Assembly (NCBI GenBank): GCA_910587905.1
Contig: CAJUOF010000358.1
Span: forward strand, 1 to 19,852
Direction: 5' to 3'
Source: an uncultured Lachnospiraceae bacterium
Lineage (GTDB): Bacteria; Bacillota_A; Clostridia; Lachnospirales; Lachnospiraceae
DNA: 19,852 nt
Numbering within the stretch: the stretch's first letter is position 1; each line of letters opens with the position of its first letter. The position numbers and the translations under genes were made by a program. Shown piece by piece: positions 1 to 7,258 of this stretch. Under the pieces are notes generated by a model. The model worked only from the letters and a program-made list of their open reading frames with translations. It was not told the DNA's origin and searched no databases.

Positions 1-19
1 ACGTGTGCTCTTCCGATCT
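1..19. other. Sequencing adapter remnant (left contig end)
   Basis: The first 19 bases match the 3' end of the Illumina TruSeq read-2 adapter. On the minus strand they read AGATCGGAAGAGCACACGT, the standard start of adapter read-through. The Wzt reading frame is good up to base 20 and then runs into this sequence. These bases are not genomic, and the contig truly ends here. Seen directly; adapter identity is from established knowledge. Confidence 0.97.
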
Positions 20-389
20 CCTTTTTAGATAATCCAAAAATAGAAGCATTGATATAAATATTCTCTCGCCCGCTCATATCCGGATGAAAGCCAGCTCCCA
101 GTTCAATTAAGCTGGAAATACGACCTTTCATGGTAATCGTACCACTGTCCGGATACATAATTCGAGTCAATAATTTCAATGTTGTACTTTTACCACATCC
201 ATTATGCCCAATCAGGCCGATTGCTTCCCCCTTCCGCACAGAGAAACTGATTCCCCTCAGCACCTCTCGTTTCTCATACTTTCTTCGATTTCTGGAGACA
301 ATCTTTTCCTTTATCGTGCTCCCTTTATCCAAATATACTCTAAAGCTCTTTTTCAAATTTTTCACTTCAATTGCGTACCCTGAATCCAT
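20..389 (-). CDS. wzt: ABC transporter ATP-binding protein Wzt, 3'-truncated
   Basis: This is the nucleotide-binding subunit of a polysaccharide ABC exporter, which would power Wzm to move a finished undecaprenyl-linked polymer across the membrane. About 123 N-terminal residues are present before the contig ends. They hold a Walker A motif at residues 61-69 (GHNGCGKST) and the Wzt/TagH-type stretch LIELGAGFHPDMSGRENIY at about 94-112. The N-terminal insertion before the second strand (residues 20-42, basic) is also usual for this subfamily. The ABC signature, Walker B and any C-terminal polymer-binding domain are missing, so it cannot be told whether this Wzt recognises a capped chain. The ATG overlaps the wzm stop by one base (TGATG), and GGAGG lies 7 nt upstream, which implies translational coupling. 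Family call is firm; the exported polymer is inferred from the neighbours. Confidence 0.93.
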
Positions 390-1165
390 CACAATTCCTC
401 CGCAAAGTGTCTTTCCATCTGCCCGAACAAAATCCACCCAATGACCAACAATCCTATGCCCAATCCAACTGCTGTCAGCAAAGTATTCAGATGAGGGGCC
501 TGCTTATAATATAAAATATCACGATACGCAGAAATCACATGCGACATAGGATTCAGATTAAACCAAAGTCGTATTCTCTCTGGCACCTGCTCAATCGAAT
601 ACATAACCGGACTCAAAAACTGCCATGCCATTGCCACAATTACTAAAATATGCTCCAGATCCCTCAGATACACAGTCAAAGCAGAAGATATAAAGGCAAT
701 ACCAAGGGCCAACAGATACTCAACGGCAATGACTGGAAGTAGATAAATCAGCCCCATAAAATTAATGCCCCGTCCAGACAATAATAAAACGACAAAAACA
801 ACAATAAAAGAGAGTAACATATTAACTAGCTGGCAAGTCACATGTGCAATCGGCAAAACTTCTCTCGGAAAATAAATTTTTTTAACTAATTCCTTTTGGG
901 AAATAATACAACTTGCTCCTCCAGTCAAGGATGCCGCAAAAAATATCCATGGAATCAATGCCACAAATAGAAATAAATAATAGTCCTCTATTCCATTTCT
1001 CATAATAGTCGAAAAGACCACTGTATATACTGCCAATTGCAAAAGCGGATTTAAAAACGTCCAGGTAAAGCCTAGCACAGACCCTTTATACCTTCCACGC
1101 AAATCTCTCTGTATCAAACTTACAATCATTGTCCGGTAATGATAGATCTCCAATGCCTTCTTCAT
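389..1165 (-). CDS. wzm: ABC-2 type polysaccharide export permease Wzm
   Basis: Membrane subunit of the polysaccharide exporter paired with Wzt; it forms the channel for the lipid-linked glycan. With the chosen start it is 258 residues, normal for Wzm/TagG proteins. About six membrane segments are visible (roughly 33-56, 63-83, 107-130, 137-165, 172-192, 228-248). The family-typical stretch KKIYFPREVLPIA is at about 95-107, YLRDLEHIL at 166-174, SPVMYS at 185-190 and an NPM motif near 205. The frame is open up to a TTG at 1204, but the ATG at 1165 has AAAGGA 7 nt upstream and begins with the usual cytoplasmic MKKALEIYHYR, so it is preferred; ATG 1171 is a close alternative. GC is strikingly low here (17 of 60 bases in 781-840, 18 of 60 in 961-1020) compared with the precursor genes, suggesting a separate history. 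Confidence 0.92.
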   Translation of the reverse strand: MKKALEIYHYRTMIVSLIQRDLRGRYKGSVLGFTWTFLNPLLQLAVYTVVFSTIMRNGIEDYYLFLFVALIPWIFFAASLTGGASCIISQKELVKKIYFPREVLPIAHVTCQLVNMLLSFIVVFVVLLLSGRGINFMGLIYLLPVIAVEYLLALGIAFISSALTVYLRDLEHILVIVAMAWQFLSPVMYSIEQVPERIRLWFNLNPMSHVISAYRDILYYKQAPHLNTLLTAVGLGIGLLVIGWILFGQMERHFAEEL

Positions 1166-1209
1166 AATCATATCCTTTATTTTTAGCCTATCGCACTTGT
1201 TCAATCAGT

Positions 1210-1782
1210 TTATTCAGAAAACACTTTGCTCAACTCGATGAAGCATCCGTCAAGCACATTGACCTTTGCCACGTCTTCGCATCCATAGTCCTCACGGATT
1301 TTCAGCGCGCCGTCGTCTAGTGTGAACACCTGGACGGATTCATTGTCTGGGTCTACAACCCAGTATTCTCGAACCCCCGCCCGCTGATATAAGTTCAGCT
1401 TCACAAGCCGGTCATGCCGCCGGGTGGAGGGGGAAAGGACTTCAATAATCATATCCGGTGCCCCTTTGCATCCATGCTTATCCAACTTGCTTCGATCACA
1501 CACCACAGAGATGTCCGGCTCAACTACCGTATCCACGTTCTCCGGGCTGTCCCCATCCTGTTCAAACAGCCGGACACCAAAGGGAACAGGATAAACCTCA
1601 CAGCTTTTCCCTTCAAGATAATTTGCAAGTTGGCGGGAAAGCTCCATGCTGATTTTCTGATGGATTCTGGACGGCGTTGCCATCATAAATGCTTCCCCAT
1701 TGATGATTTCGATATTCTCGCCCTCATCCCAAGTGAGAACATCCGCAAAAGTGTACCGCTCCTGTTTTGCCGGTAATACCAT
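1210..1782 (-). CDS. Uma2 family (DUF820) PD-(D/E)XK nuclease-like protein
   Basis: A 190-residue protein with the full Uma2 pattern: NGE at 28-30, VEPDISVVCD at 87-96 (candidate metal-binding D90), IIEVLSPST at 112-120 (E114), then D124 and K128, and the YQRAGVREYWVVDP stretch at 132-145. These fit the restriction-endonuclease-like fold, and the acidic and lysine residues look intact. Uma2 proteins are often numerous in genomes where they occur, and their cellular role is poorly defined. No polysaccharide function is known, so this is an odd member of the cluster. AAGGAGG lies 8 nt before the ATG, one of the strongest ribosome sites here. It sits 47 nt after a glycosyltransferase and 44 nt before wzm, and its GC (32 of 60 in 1321-1380) is far above that of wzm. 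It is probably an insertion into the operon rather than a pathway enzyme (inference). Confidence 0.9.
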   Translation of the reverse strand: MVLPAKQERYTFADVLTWDEGENIEIINGEAFMMATPSRIHQKISMELSRQLANYLEGKSCEVYPVPFGVRLFEQDGDSPENVDTVVEPDISVVCDRSKLDKHGCKGAPDMIIEVLSPSTRRHDRLVKLNLYQRAGVREYWVVDPDNESVQVFTLDDGALKIREDYGCEDVAKVNVLDGCFIELSKVFSE

Positions 1783-1804
1783 AAATCAGTCCTCCTTGTC
1801 CACT

Positions 1805-1833
1805 ATTTTGCACTGTCACACCCAATGTCTCAA
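1805..1833 (-). promoter_or_regulatory. Possible sigma-A promoter before the Uma2 gene
   Basis: On the minus strand, TTGAGA (1833-1828) and CAAAAT (1810-1805) are separated by 17 bases. That is 5 of 6 and 4 of 6 matches to the vegetative consensus. The -35 overlaps the TGA stop of the preceding glycosyltransferase, the same arrangement as the stronger promoter before rmd. It could give the Uma2-wzm-wzt end its own transcript. The -10 is mediocre, so chance is a real alternative. Confidence 0.4.
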
Positions 1834-3020
1834 TCCCTCTGCAACTGCGTAAGAAGACTGTTAATTTTTTCCGCAACCCTATCCCACTGATAGTTTTCTT
1901 TCACATAACGCACTGCCCGCTTGGACATGGCCTGTCTGTTCTCAGCCACAGAAAGCACCTTAAGGACCTGTAAGGCATCTTCAAAATCACAATAATACCT
2001 TCCACCCCCGCTCCGCTCGCAGTGCCCCTTCAGAACCTCGCAATTCCCATTCACCATGACCGGCACTCCCAGAGACATCGCTTCCAGCACAGCGATCGAA
2101 AGACTTTCATACCTGGACGGAAGCCACAGCGCCATAGCTCCGCTGATTCCGTTAAACTTGTCCTCTTCCGACACGAAGCCCTGATATAAAATATCATCTG
2201 CCTGCGGAACTTCCATGACCGCCTTTCCCATCAGCACAAGCTTTAACGCACTATCCGGATGCTGTTCCTTATACGCTCGGAATATCCGAAACATTTCGTC
2301 ACAACCCTTACAGGGATCAATTCGTCCCACGTAGATCACATATTTATCGGACACGCCATATTTTTCTCTGTATGCCCCGTTATCAATCTGGTCGGGAACG
2401 TCCACGCCGCTCCCGCAAATACAGCTTGGCTTCTCTTTTACGGGAAATAAAGACTCCACAAAGAGCTTTTCCTCCGGCGTAAGGTAGATAATCGCCTTGG
2501 ACTGAGAAAAAATCCTCTTATATATATCAAAATAAATATAGGGCTCGTCATGGGCCGTCGGAAGCAGAACGGCCCGGTCCGCCACCTGGGGAAGCCCTCT
2601 GACCGTATGATAATACAAATAAGTCACAAACAAAAAAACTGTATAATCATTCCGATGTTCTGCAATATATTGAATAAGCCCCGGAGAATAAGGTCCCTGG
2701 GCATCAATCCACCTGTTCTCCCATCTATCTTTCCATATAGGGCAATAACGACGCAAACGCTCCGCCACCCTCATTTGAAATTTATTTCTCAGACGGGAAA
2801 CGCCAAATCTCCTGACCAGCACTCCATGAATCGCCTCAGTATCCTGCTTATAATAATCCTCCCAGGAATCATACCCCAATGCCTTTGTTGTCAATACTTC
2901 TACCTGATACAGAGAGGTCAAATGCTCTGCCAGTTGTCTTGTATAATATTCGGAACCGCCGTTCACTTCCAGTCCATAGCGCTGGTTGATGATTGCAATC
3001 CGCTTCTTTTCATCTGCCAT
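1830..3020 (-). CDS. Glycosyltransferase family 4 (GT-B fold)
   Basis: A cytoplasmic retaining glycosyltransferase of 396 residues, probably adding one nucleotide-activated sugar to the lipid-linked chain. The N-terminal half has the glycine-rich acceptor-side loop VNGGSEYYTRQLAEHL (19-34). The C-terminal donor domain has YVGRIDPCKGCDE at about 230-242 and the EX7E motif with E305 and E313 in RYESLSIAVLEAMSLGVPV. Donor and acceptor cannot be read from sequence; GDP-mannose or GDP-D-rhamnose are natural candidates given the cluster. The start overlaps the 3' end of the upstream glycosyltransferase by 11 nt, with only a weak GGGA-type ribosome site, so translation is probably coupled. No membrane segment is seen. 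Family assignment is firm; specificity is unknown. Confidence 0.9.
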   Translation of the reverse strand: MADEKKRIAIINQRYGLEVNGGSEYYTRQLAEHLTSLYQVEVLTTKALGYDSWEDYYKQDTEAIHGVLVRRFGVSRLRNKFQMRVAERLRRYCPIWKDRWENRWIDAQGPYSPGLIQYIAEHRNDYTVFLFVTYLYYHTVRGLPQVADRAVLLPTAHDEPYIYFDIYKRIFSQSKAIIYLTPEEKLFVESLFPVKEKPSCICGSGVDVPDQIDNGAYREKYGVSDKYVIYVGRIDPCKGCDEMFRIFRAYKEQHPDSALKLVLMGKAVMEVPQADDILYQGFVSEEDKFNGISGAMALWLPSRYESLSIAVLEAMSLGVPVMVNGNCEVLKGHCERSGGGRYYCDFEDALQVLKVLSVAENRQAMSKRAVRYVKENYQWDRVAEKINSLLTQLQRD

Positions 3021-4281
3021 CTTCTATATCCCGCAATCTCTCTTCCATTATTTTCTTTATGCTCTCCATTTGCAGCCGGTTTCTGACATATTCGCAGCCC
3101 CGCTCTGCTATCCTGCTGCGATATTCCGGATCTGACGACAACCTCTTCATGTATCCGGCCGCTTCCTTAATATCCGGATCTGCCCAATAATTTCCCTTCT
3201 TATACGGAGGAATATCCCTTTCCAATCGGACCTGTTTGCAGGATACCATACATGCCACATCCGAATTCATAAATCCCGTGTTTGCCGACCAGTTTGTCGC
3301 AATCACCGGCACGCCGTTCCACATCGCCTCCGCCAGCACAAGGCCAAATCCTTCCGCCCTGTGAAGGGAAACATAGGCGTCCATGCAGGCGATCAGGCTG
3401 TTCACCTCGACCTTTTCCATATTCCGGTTCAATAAAAATATATTCTGATATTCTCCAATCCGCTTTTGAAGCTGGCTTAACTTTTCTTTATCAGCAGAGT
3501 TCACCTTTATAACCAACCCAACATCCTTCTGAGTCGGAGAAAAAGCCATCTGAAAGGCCCGGATCGCTCCGTCCGGATTTTTTCTTTCGGCAATGCTCTG
3601 AAAATCATACATGACTAAAAAGAGGAAACGATCTTCCGGCACATGAAAATATCTGCGGTCAAACTGTTTTCTGTCCACCTTGGCCGAAATACAATATGGA
3701 ACCGTATATACCGGTTTCTTCGTTTTTTTGCGAATTGCCCTGCTAATAAATTCAGAGGGAGTCCATATTTCATCTAGCAAGTTGATGCAGGGCACCCACT
3801 CGTCAGGAAAGTCCTCCAACTCCCAAAGCCAAAAAGCAATATTGTATCGCTGGTCAAACGCCTCTCTTCCAAACAGAGAATATGCTTCTGCAAATTCTGA
3901 AGGATTGACATGCCACAAATTAATCGCATACCGCAATTCCTTTTGGATGAACCCCTCGTATTCTGTAATCTGCACTCGATTCCTGGTTCCCTGTTCATAA
4001 TTGCGAATCAAGTAAGGGCAGCCAAGCTCCCTGACCACCCCTTCGACCAGGCGAAAGCTCTGTCCCAGTCCTGTAGCGCTATCTATCGGGCCAATCAAAT
4101 TAACTCCCACTGGAAAAGCCTCCGAGCTATAAGGCTGTAATTTCAAGCTGTTAATCTGTCCATAAATCTGCTGAAACATCCTTTTTTTTGCATACCGAAG
4201 TAACGGTTTCGGCACCGTCTTCTTTAAAATCGGCTTTATTTTTTCGGAATGTCGTACCACCATCTCTGATATGCTTTCCAT
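3010..4281 (-). CDS. Glycosyltransferase family 4 (GT-B fold)
   Basis: A 423-residue GT-B glycosyltransferase. The first ~50 residues are basic and helical-looking and may touch the membrane surface. The N-terminal domain carries a loop with GLGQSFRLVEG at 71-81 and the stretch NIAFWLWELEDFPDEW at 147-162, common in GT4 enzymes of surface-glycan clusters. The donor domain has NPDGAIRAFQMAF at 235-247 and the EX7E pair E310/E318 in HRAEGFGLVLAEAMWNGVPVIATN. The linkage formed is unknown. The ATG has GGAGG 7 nt upstream. It follows rmd by 25 nt and overlaps the next GT4 by 11 nt, so rmd and the two transferases are probably made together. That fits, but does not prove, use of the GDP-D-rhamnose that Rmd makes. 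Confidence 0.9.
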   Translation of the reverse strand: MESISEMVVRHSEKIKPILKKTVPKPLLRYAKKRMFQQIYGQINSLKLQPYSSEAFPVGVNLIGPIDSATGLGQSFRLVEGVVRELGCPYLIRNYEQGTRNRVQITEYEGFIQKELRYAINLWHVNPSEFAEAYSLFGREAFDQRYNIAFWLWELEDFPDEWVPCINLLDEIWTPSEFISRAIRKKTKKPVYTVPYCISAKVDRKQFDRRYFHVPEDRFLFLVMYDFQSIAERKNPDGAIRAFQMAFSPTQKDVGLVIKVNSADKEKLSQLQKRIGEYQNIFLLNRNMEKVEVNSLIACMDAYVSLHRAEGFGLVLAEAMWNGVPVIATNWSANTGFMNSDVACMVSCKQVRLERDIPPYKKGNYWADPDIKEAAGYMKRLSSDPEYRSRIAERGCEYVRNRLQMESIKKIMEERLRDIEDGR

Positions 4282-4306
4282 TCATAAGCCTCCATCAAAA
4301 GCCGAT

Positions 4307-5245
4307 TTATAAATTTTCTCTCCAATATTCCATCGTCTCACAGATCGTCTGCTCCAAAGAGATTTTTTGCTTCCAGCCAGTCTGTCTGCAAAGTTTTGCA
4401 ATATCTGCCTCTATAATTGGCACGTCTACTGGACGAAACTTACCCGGATCTACTTTTATGTCCACTGGAATTAGGGATTTCGAGATAATCATCTTCAAAA
4501 CCTCCTGTATAGCTACCGCATGTCCACTTCCCACATTGTAGGTCTCACCGGCTCTGCCGCGCTGTGCCAGCAAGCTATAAGCCCGGACCACGTCCCGCAC
4601 ATCCGTAAAATCCCTCTTGGCCTGCAGGTTTCCGACCACGATGATCGGCTCCCGCATCCCTTTCTCTATCTCCACCACCTGTTTGCAAAAATCCGCAACC
4701 ACAAAAGCAGGAGCTTGTTTCGGACCAATGTGATTAAATGCCCGCACCATAACCAACTCCATATTATAAGCTTCCGTATAAATTTTGGCAATCATATTCT
4801 GGCATGCCTTCGTGGCCGCATACAAATTTCCGGGGCGCAGATGATTATCCTCCGAAATCGGTGTCTCTTCCGGAAAGACATGTCCATACTCCTCACCGGA
4901 ACCAATCAATAGAACCCTCGGCTGATAGGCCTGCTCCCGAATGGCATCCATGACATTTACACTGCCCTTGATGTTCACGTCGATTGTCAATCCCGGATTC
5001 TTCCAGGACAGCGCCACCGAACTCTGCGCAGCCAAATGAAAAATATAATCCGGCCGCAATTTATATAACAAGGCGGAAATCTCTTCTCTATTCAAAATAT
5101 TCAAATCATGCAGTTCAGCCTTGATCCCCTCCACCTTCTCTGAAGGAAGCTTCGTCGCATAGACCTGCATCCCGTCCTCTGTTAATTGTGCCGCCAGATA
5201 CGATCCTACAAATCCGGCCGCACCGACAATCAATGCTTTTTTCAT
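4307..5245 (-). CDS. rmd: GDP-4-dehydro-6-deoxy-D-mannose reductase (GDP-D-rhamnose synthase)
   Basis: A short-chain dehydrogenase/reductase of the extended class, about 312 residues, predicted to reduce Gmd's 4-keto product to GDP-D-rhamnose with NAD(P)H in the cytoplasm. It shows the Rossmann motif GAAGFVG (8-14), HLAAQSSV (70-77), the catalytic S116 and the YAATK motif (Y142, K146). The Rmd-typical block FNHIGPKQ, then VGNLQAKRDFTDVRDVVRAY, sets it apart from GDP-L-fucose synthase, which starts differently and also epimerises. 6-deoxy-talose synthases are close relatives and remain possible. Two ATGs are adjacent (5248, 5245); the second is preferred because it lies 5 nt rather than 2 nt after AGGAG. 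A near-consensus promoter lies directly upstream, so this gene and those after it can be expressed apart from gmd, six kilobases upstream. Confidence 0.87.
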   Translation of the reverse strand: MKKALIVGAAGFVGSYLAAQLTEDGMQVYATKLPSEKVEGIKAELHDLNILNREEISALLYKLRPDYIFHLAAQSSVALSWKNPGLTIDVNIKGSVNVMDAIREQAYQPRVLLIGSGEEYGHVFPEETPISEDNHLRPGNLYAATKACQNMIAKIYTEAYNMELVMVRAFNHIGPKQAPAFVVADFCKQVVEIEKGMREPIIVVGNLQAKRDFTDVRDVVRAYSLLAQRGRAGETYNVGSGHAVAIQEVLKMIISKSLIPVDIKVDPGKFRPVDVPIIEADIAKLCRQTGWKQKISLEQTICETMEYWRENL

Positions 5246-5274
5246 CATTTCTCCTAACCGCCATATTCTAATCT

Positions 5275-5303
5275 ATTATATCCTAAAGGTACACACAAGT
5301 CAA
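5275..5303 (-). promoter_or_regulatory. Near-consensus sigma-A promoter for rmd
   Basis: On the minus strand, TTGACT (5303-5298) and TATAAT (5280-5275) are separated by exactly 17 bases, which is 5 of 6 and 6 of 6 matches to the vegetative consensus. Transcription should start near 5268, leaving a leader of about 23 nt that holds the TTAGGAG ribosome site of rmd. The -35 overlaps the TGA stop of the upstream WecG-family gene. It can drive rmd, two GT4 genes, the Uma2 gene and wzm/wzt as a second unit. No operator-like repeats are seen around it, so it is probably constitutive (inference). Confidence 0.8.
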
Positions 5304-6118
5304 ACCGTTCTGTCTGGATGTTTTCTTCCAGCCTTTTTTCTATATTTCCAGCAAAGTTTAATCACTGCCATATCATCGATGAAATATCGTTTAAATAACC
5401 GGCCTGGTTCCTTTAAAACCCGATAAAACCATTCCAAACCTGCGTCCTGCATCCACTTTGGCGCCCGTCGCACTGTGCCTGCCTCAAAATCAATCGCCGC
5501 ACCTATGTGCAGCACCACAGGCACCCTCACCTTTTTCCTGGCCTCAAAGAAAAATTTCTCCTGCTTCGGAGTCCCCAAACCGATAAAAAGAATGTTCGGC
5601 CTTGTCCGCCGGATAAAATCGTACACCTTCTCCACGTCCTTCGGGTCTTTTTCAAAACCAAAAGGAGGAGAGTACGTCCCTGCCACCCGGAGATCCGGAT
5701 ATTTTCGGACCAGATTTTCCGCCGCCTTTGCCGCCACGCCACTCTGTGCCCCGAGCAGCGCAATCCGATATCCTTTTTCCGCCGCCATCGCACACACTTT
5801 TGGAAATAAATCCGCACCGGAAACCTTTTCCTTTACAGGCGATTTCATCCATCTGCTGATCCAAATCAATGGTTTTCCGTCTGTCAATATCAAATCCGCT
5901 TTCGAATAAATCTTCCTAAAACAGGCATCCTTCTCCAGCCGGACGATATGATCCACATTTGGCGTTACCACATACGCATTGCAGCCCGTCTGCGCCAGAC
6001 GTTCAATGTATGCGACTGCTTCCTTCATCGTAACATTGTCCACATATGTGTTTAACAATTTTACCCGTCGCTTCCGCAGGTCTGTTCCCAAGGCCTCCTG
6101 CAAATCCGCATCTTGCAT
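5300..6118 (-). CDS. WecG/TagA/CpsF family glycosyltransferase (GT26)
   Basis: A 272-residue inverting glycosyltransferase. Family members (WecG, TagA/TarA) add the second sugar, often N-acetylmannosamine, to an undecaprenyl-diphosphate-linked first sugar at the inner membrane face. Diagnostic motifs are VTPNVDHIVRL (51-61), ILTDGKPLIW with the likely catalytic D80 (77-86), SGADLFP (100-106), GLGTPKQEKF (180-189), HIGAAIDFEAGTVRRAPKWMQ (204-224) and the basic C-terminal tail WFYRVLKEPGRLFKRY that family members use for membrane contact. Length is normal. AAGGAGAG lies 8 nt before the ATG. It follows a GT4 gene by 15 nt. Beside the WbaP-type priming enzyme, it probably does the second step of lipid-linked assembly. 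The exact sugar cannot be read. Confidence 0.92.
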   Translation of the reverse strand: MQDADLQEALGTDLRKRRVKLLNTYVDNVTMKEAVAYIERLAQTGCNAYVVTPNVDHIVRLEKDACFRKIYSKADLILTDGKPLIWISRWMKSPVKEKVSGADLFPKVCAMAAEKGYRIALLGAQSGVAAKAAENLVRKYPDLRVAGTYSPPFGFEKDPKDVEKVYDFIRRTRPNILFIGLGTPKQEKFFFEARKKVRVPVVLHIGAAIDFEAGTVRRAPKWMQDAGLEWFYRVLKEPGRLFKRYFIDDMAVIKLCWKYRKKAGRKHPDRTV

Positions 6119-6133
6119 CCAGGGTACTCTCCT

Positions 6134-7258
6134 TCAATTCTTCCATAAGGCCATTATTTTTACTGCTGCATCTTTATAAGAATACTTTTTGCTGTATTGG
6201 ATTAACGACTCTGCCGATGGCTTCGGCATATTTCCGCTTAAAAACCCTTTTAGAGATTTTTTCAGACTTTCTTGATCCCCGCTATGAAAATAGACCGCAT
6301 GGCTGCCAAGAATCTCCTTCAACACTTCAATATCTGAGCAAATTACCGCCACTCCGGCTGCCATTGCCTCAAGCGGAGGAATCCCAAACCCCTCATAAAT
6401 CGAGGGAAAGACAAAAAACTCCGCATGGCGATAAAGCTCCGGCAAATCCTGATCCCTGACATGTCCCGTTACACATATATTCTTTCTGTTTTTCTTTGAA
6501 GCAGTCTGCAAAAGCTCGTCAATCTTCCATCCCTTCCGGCCTGCCAGCACCAAAGCGCAGCCTTCCGTTTCAGCTTCCGTCAGTTCGCCATAAGCGTCCA
6601 CAAGAAGTTTCATGTTTTTCCTGGGTTCCAGCGTCGACAGACACATGAAGTACTTTTCCGGAAGTCCGTAACGCTCTCGTATCGCATCCCAGCTCTCAGG
6701 AGAAACCCCATACAAATTCTCTGATACGCCGAGATAAACGACCTGAAGCTTTTCTTTACTTACATTCAGATGCTTTAAAATTCGATTCTTGCTGAATTTC
6801 GAAATTGTAAGAATCTTCCAGCTTTTTGCCGCTATATTCCGATGCATAAGCCGAAAATAGACGACCATCTTTCTCTTCATTGTTTCCGGACAGTCCCAAC
6901 ACCCCATGTCATGGATAGTATTGATCATTTTCTTTTTGCCCAAAAAGAAAGGGGCGGGAAAAGCCAAAAACAGAAAAATGTCCGCATCCAGATTTTTTAA
7001 CGCTCTGAAAAGAGTGATCTGATAAAACCACAGCTTATTCTTTTCCGGAAGCACCCTGAATTTCACATGAGGTTCTTCCTGATAGCATACAAAATCAGGA
7101 TGGATTTCTCGTTTAAAAATAAGATAATATTCATCTTCCCGGTTTATTTCCAGTAATTCTCTGGCAATGTTTAAGGCCATCCTCTCAATACCAGAGAAAT
7201 TATCCGCCAAGGAGGTTAAATCCACTGCGATTCTCATGGCCGTTTTTTCCGCTTTCAT
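6134..7258 (-). CDS. Glycosyltransferase family 4, mannosyltransferase-like (WbaZ/WbpY type)
   Basis: A 374-residue GT-B retaining glycosyltransferase. It begins with the N-terminal strand MRIAVDLTSLADNFSGIERMALNIARELL, and the donor domain carries STLEPRKN (208-215), VTGHVRDQDLPELY (263-276) and the EX7E pair E289/E297 in YEGFGIPPLEAMAAGVAVICSD. The EPRKN form and the overall layout are typical of transferases using GDP-mannose or GDP-D-rhamnose in O-antigen and A-band clusters, which fits its place directly after the GDP-mannose genes. The first ATG (7258) abuts the mutase stop with no spacer and no clear ribosome site. An ATG at 7237 (residue 8) is a realistic alternative because the conserved strand starts there. 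Family is firm; the mannosyl or D-rhamnosyl preference is inferred. Confidence 0.9.
   Translation of the reverse strand: MKAEKTAMRIAVDLTSLADNFSGIERMALNIARELLEINREDEYYLIFKREIHPDFVCYQEEPHVKFRVLPEKNKLWFYQITLFRALKNLDADIFLFLAFPAPFFLGKKKMINTIHDMGCWDCPETMKRKMVVYFRLMHRNIAAKSWKILTISKFSKNRILKHLNVSKEKLQVVYLGVSENLYGVSPESWDAIRERYGLPEKYFMCLSTLEPRKNMKLLVDAYGELTEAETEGCALVLAGRKGWKIDELLQTASKKNRKNICVTGHVRDQDLPELYRHAEFFVFPSIYEGFGIPPLEAMAAGVAVICSDIEVLKEILGSHAVYFHSGDQESLKKSLKGFLSGNMPKPSAESLIQYSKKYSYKDAAVKIMALWKN

Noticed and set aside
1166..1204. N-terminal extension of Wzm from a TTG at 1204
   Set aside because: The added 13 residues are polar and not family-like, there is no ribosome site before the TTG, and the ATG at 1165 has AAAGGA at good spacing.
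2550..3086. A 178-codon plus-strand open frame opposite two glycosyltransferase genes
   Set aside because: No ribosome site or family pattern, and it runs across the junction of two convincing minus-strand genes.
4307..5245. GDP-L-fucose synthase instead of Rmd
   Set aside because: The N-terminus and the VGNLQAKRDFTDVRDVVRAY block are of the Rmd type, and the fucose synthase start (GHRGMVGSA-like) and its epimerase signature are absent.
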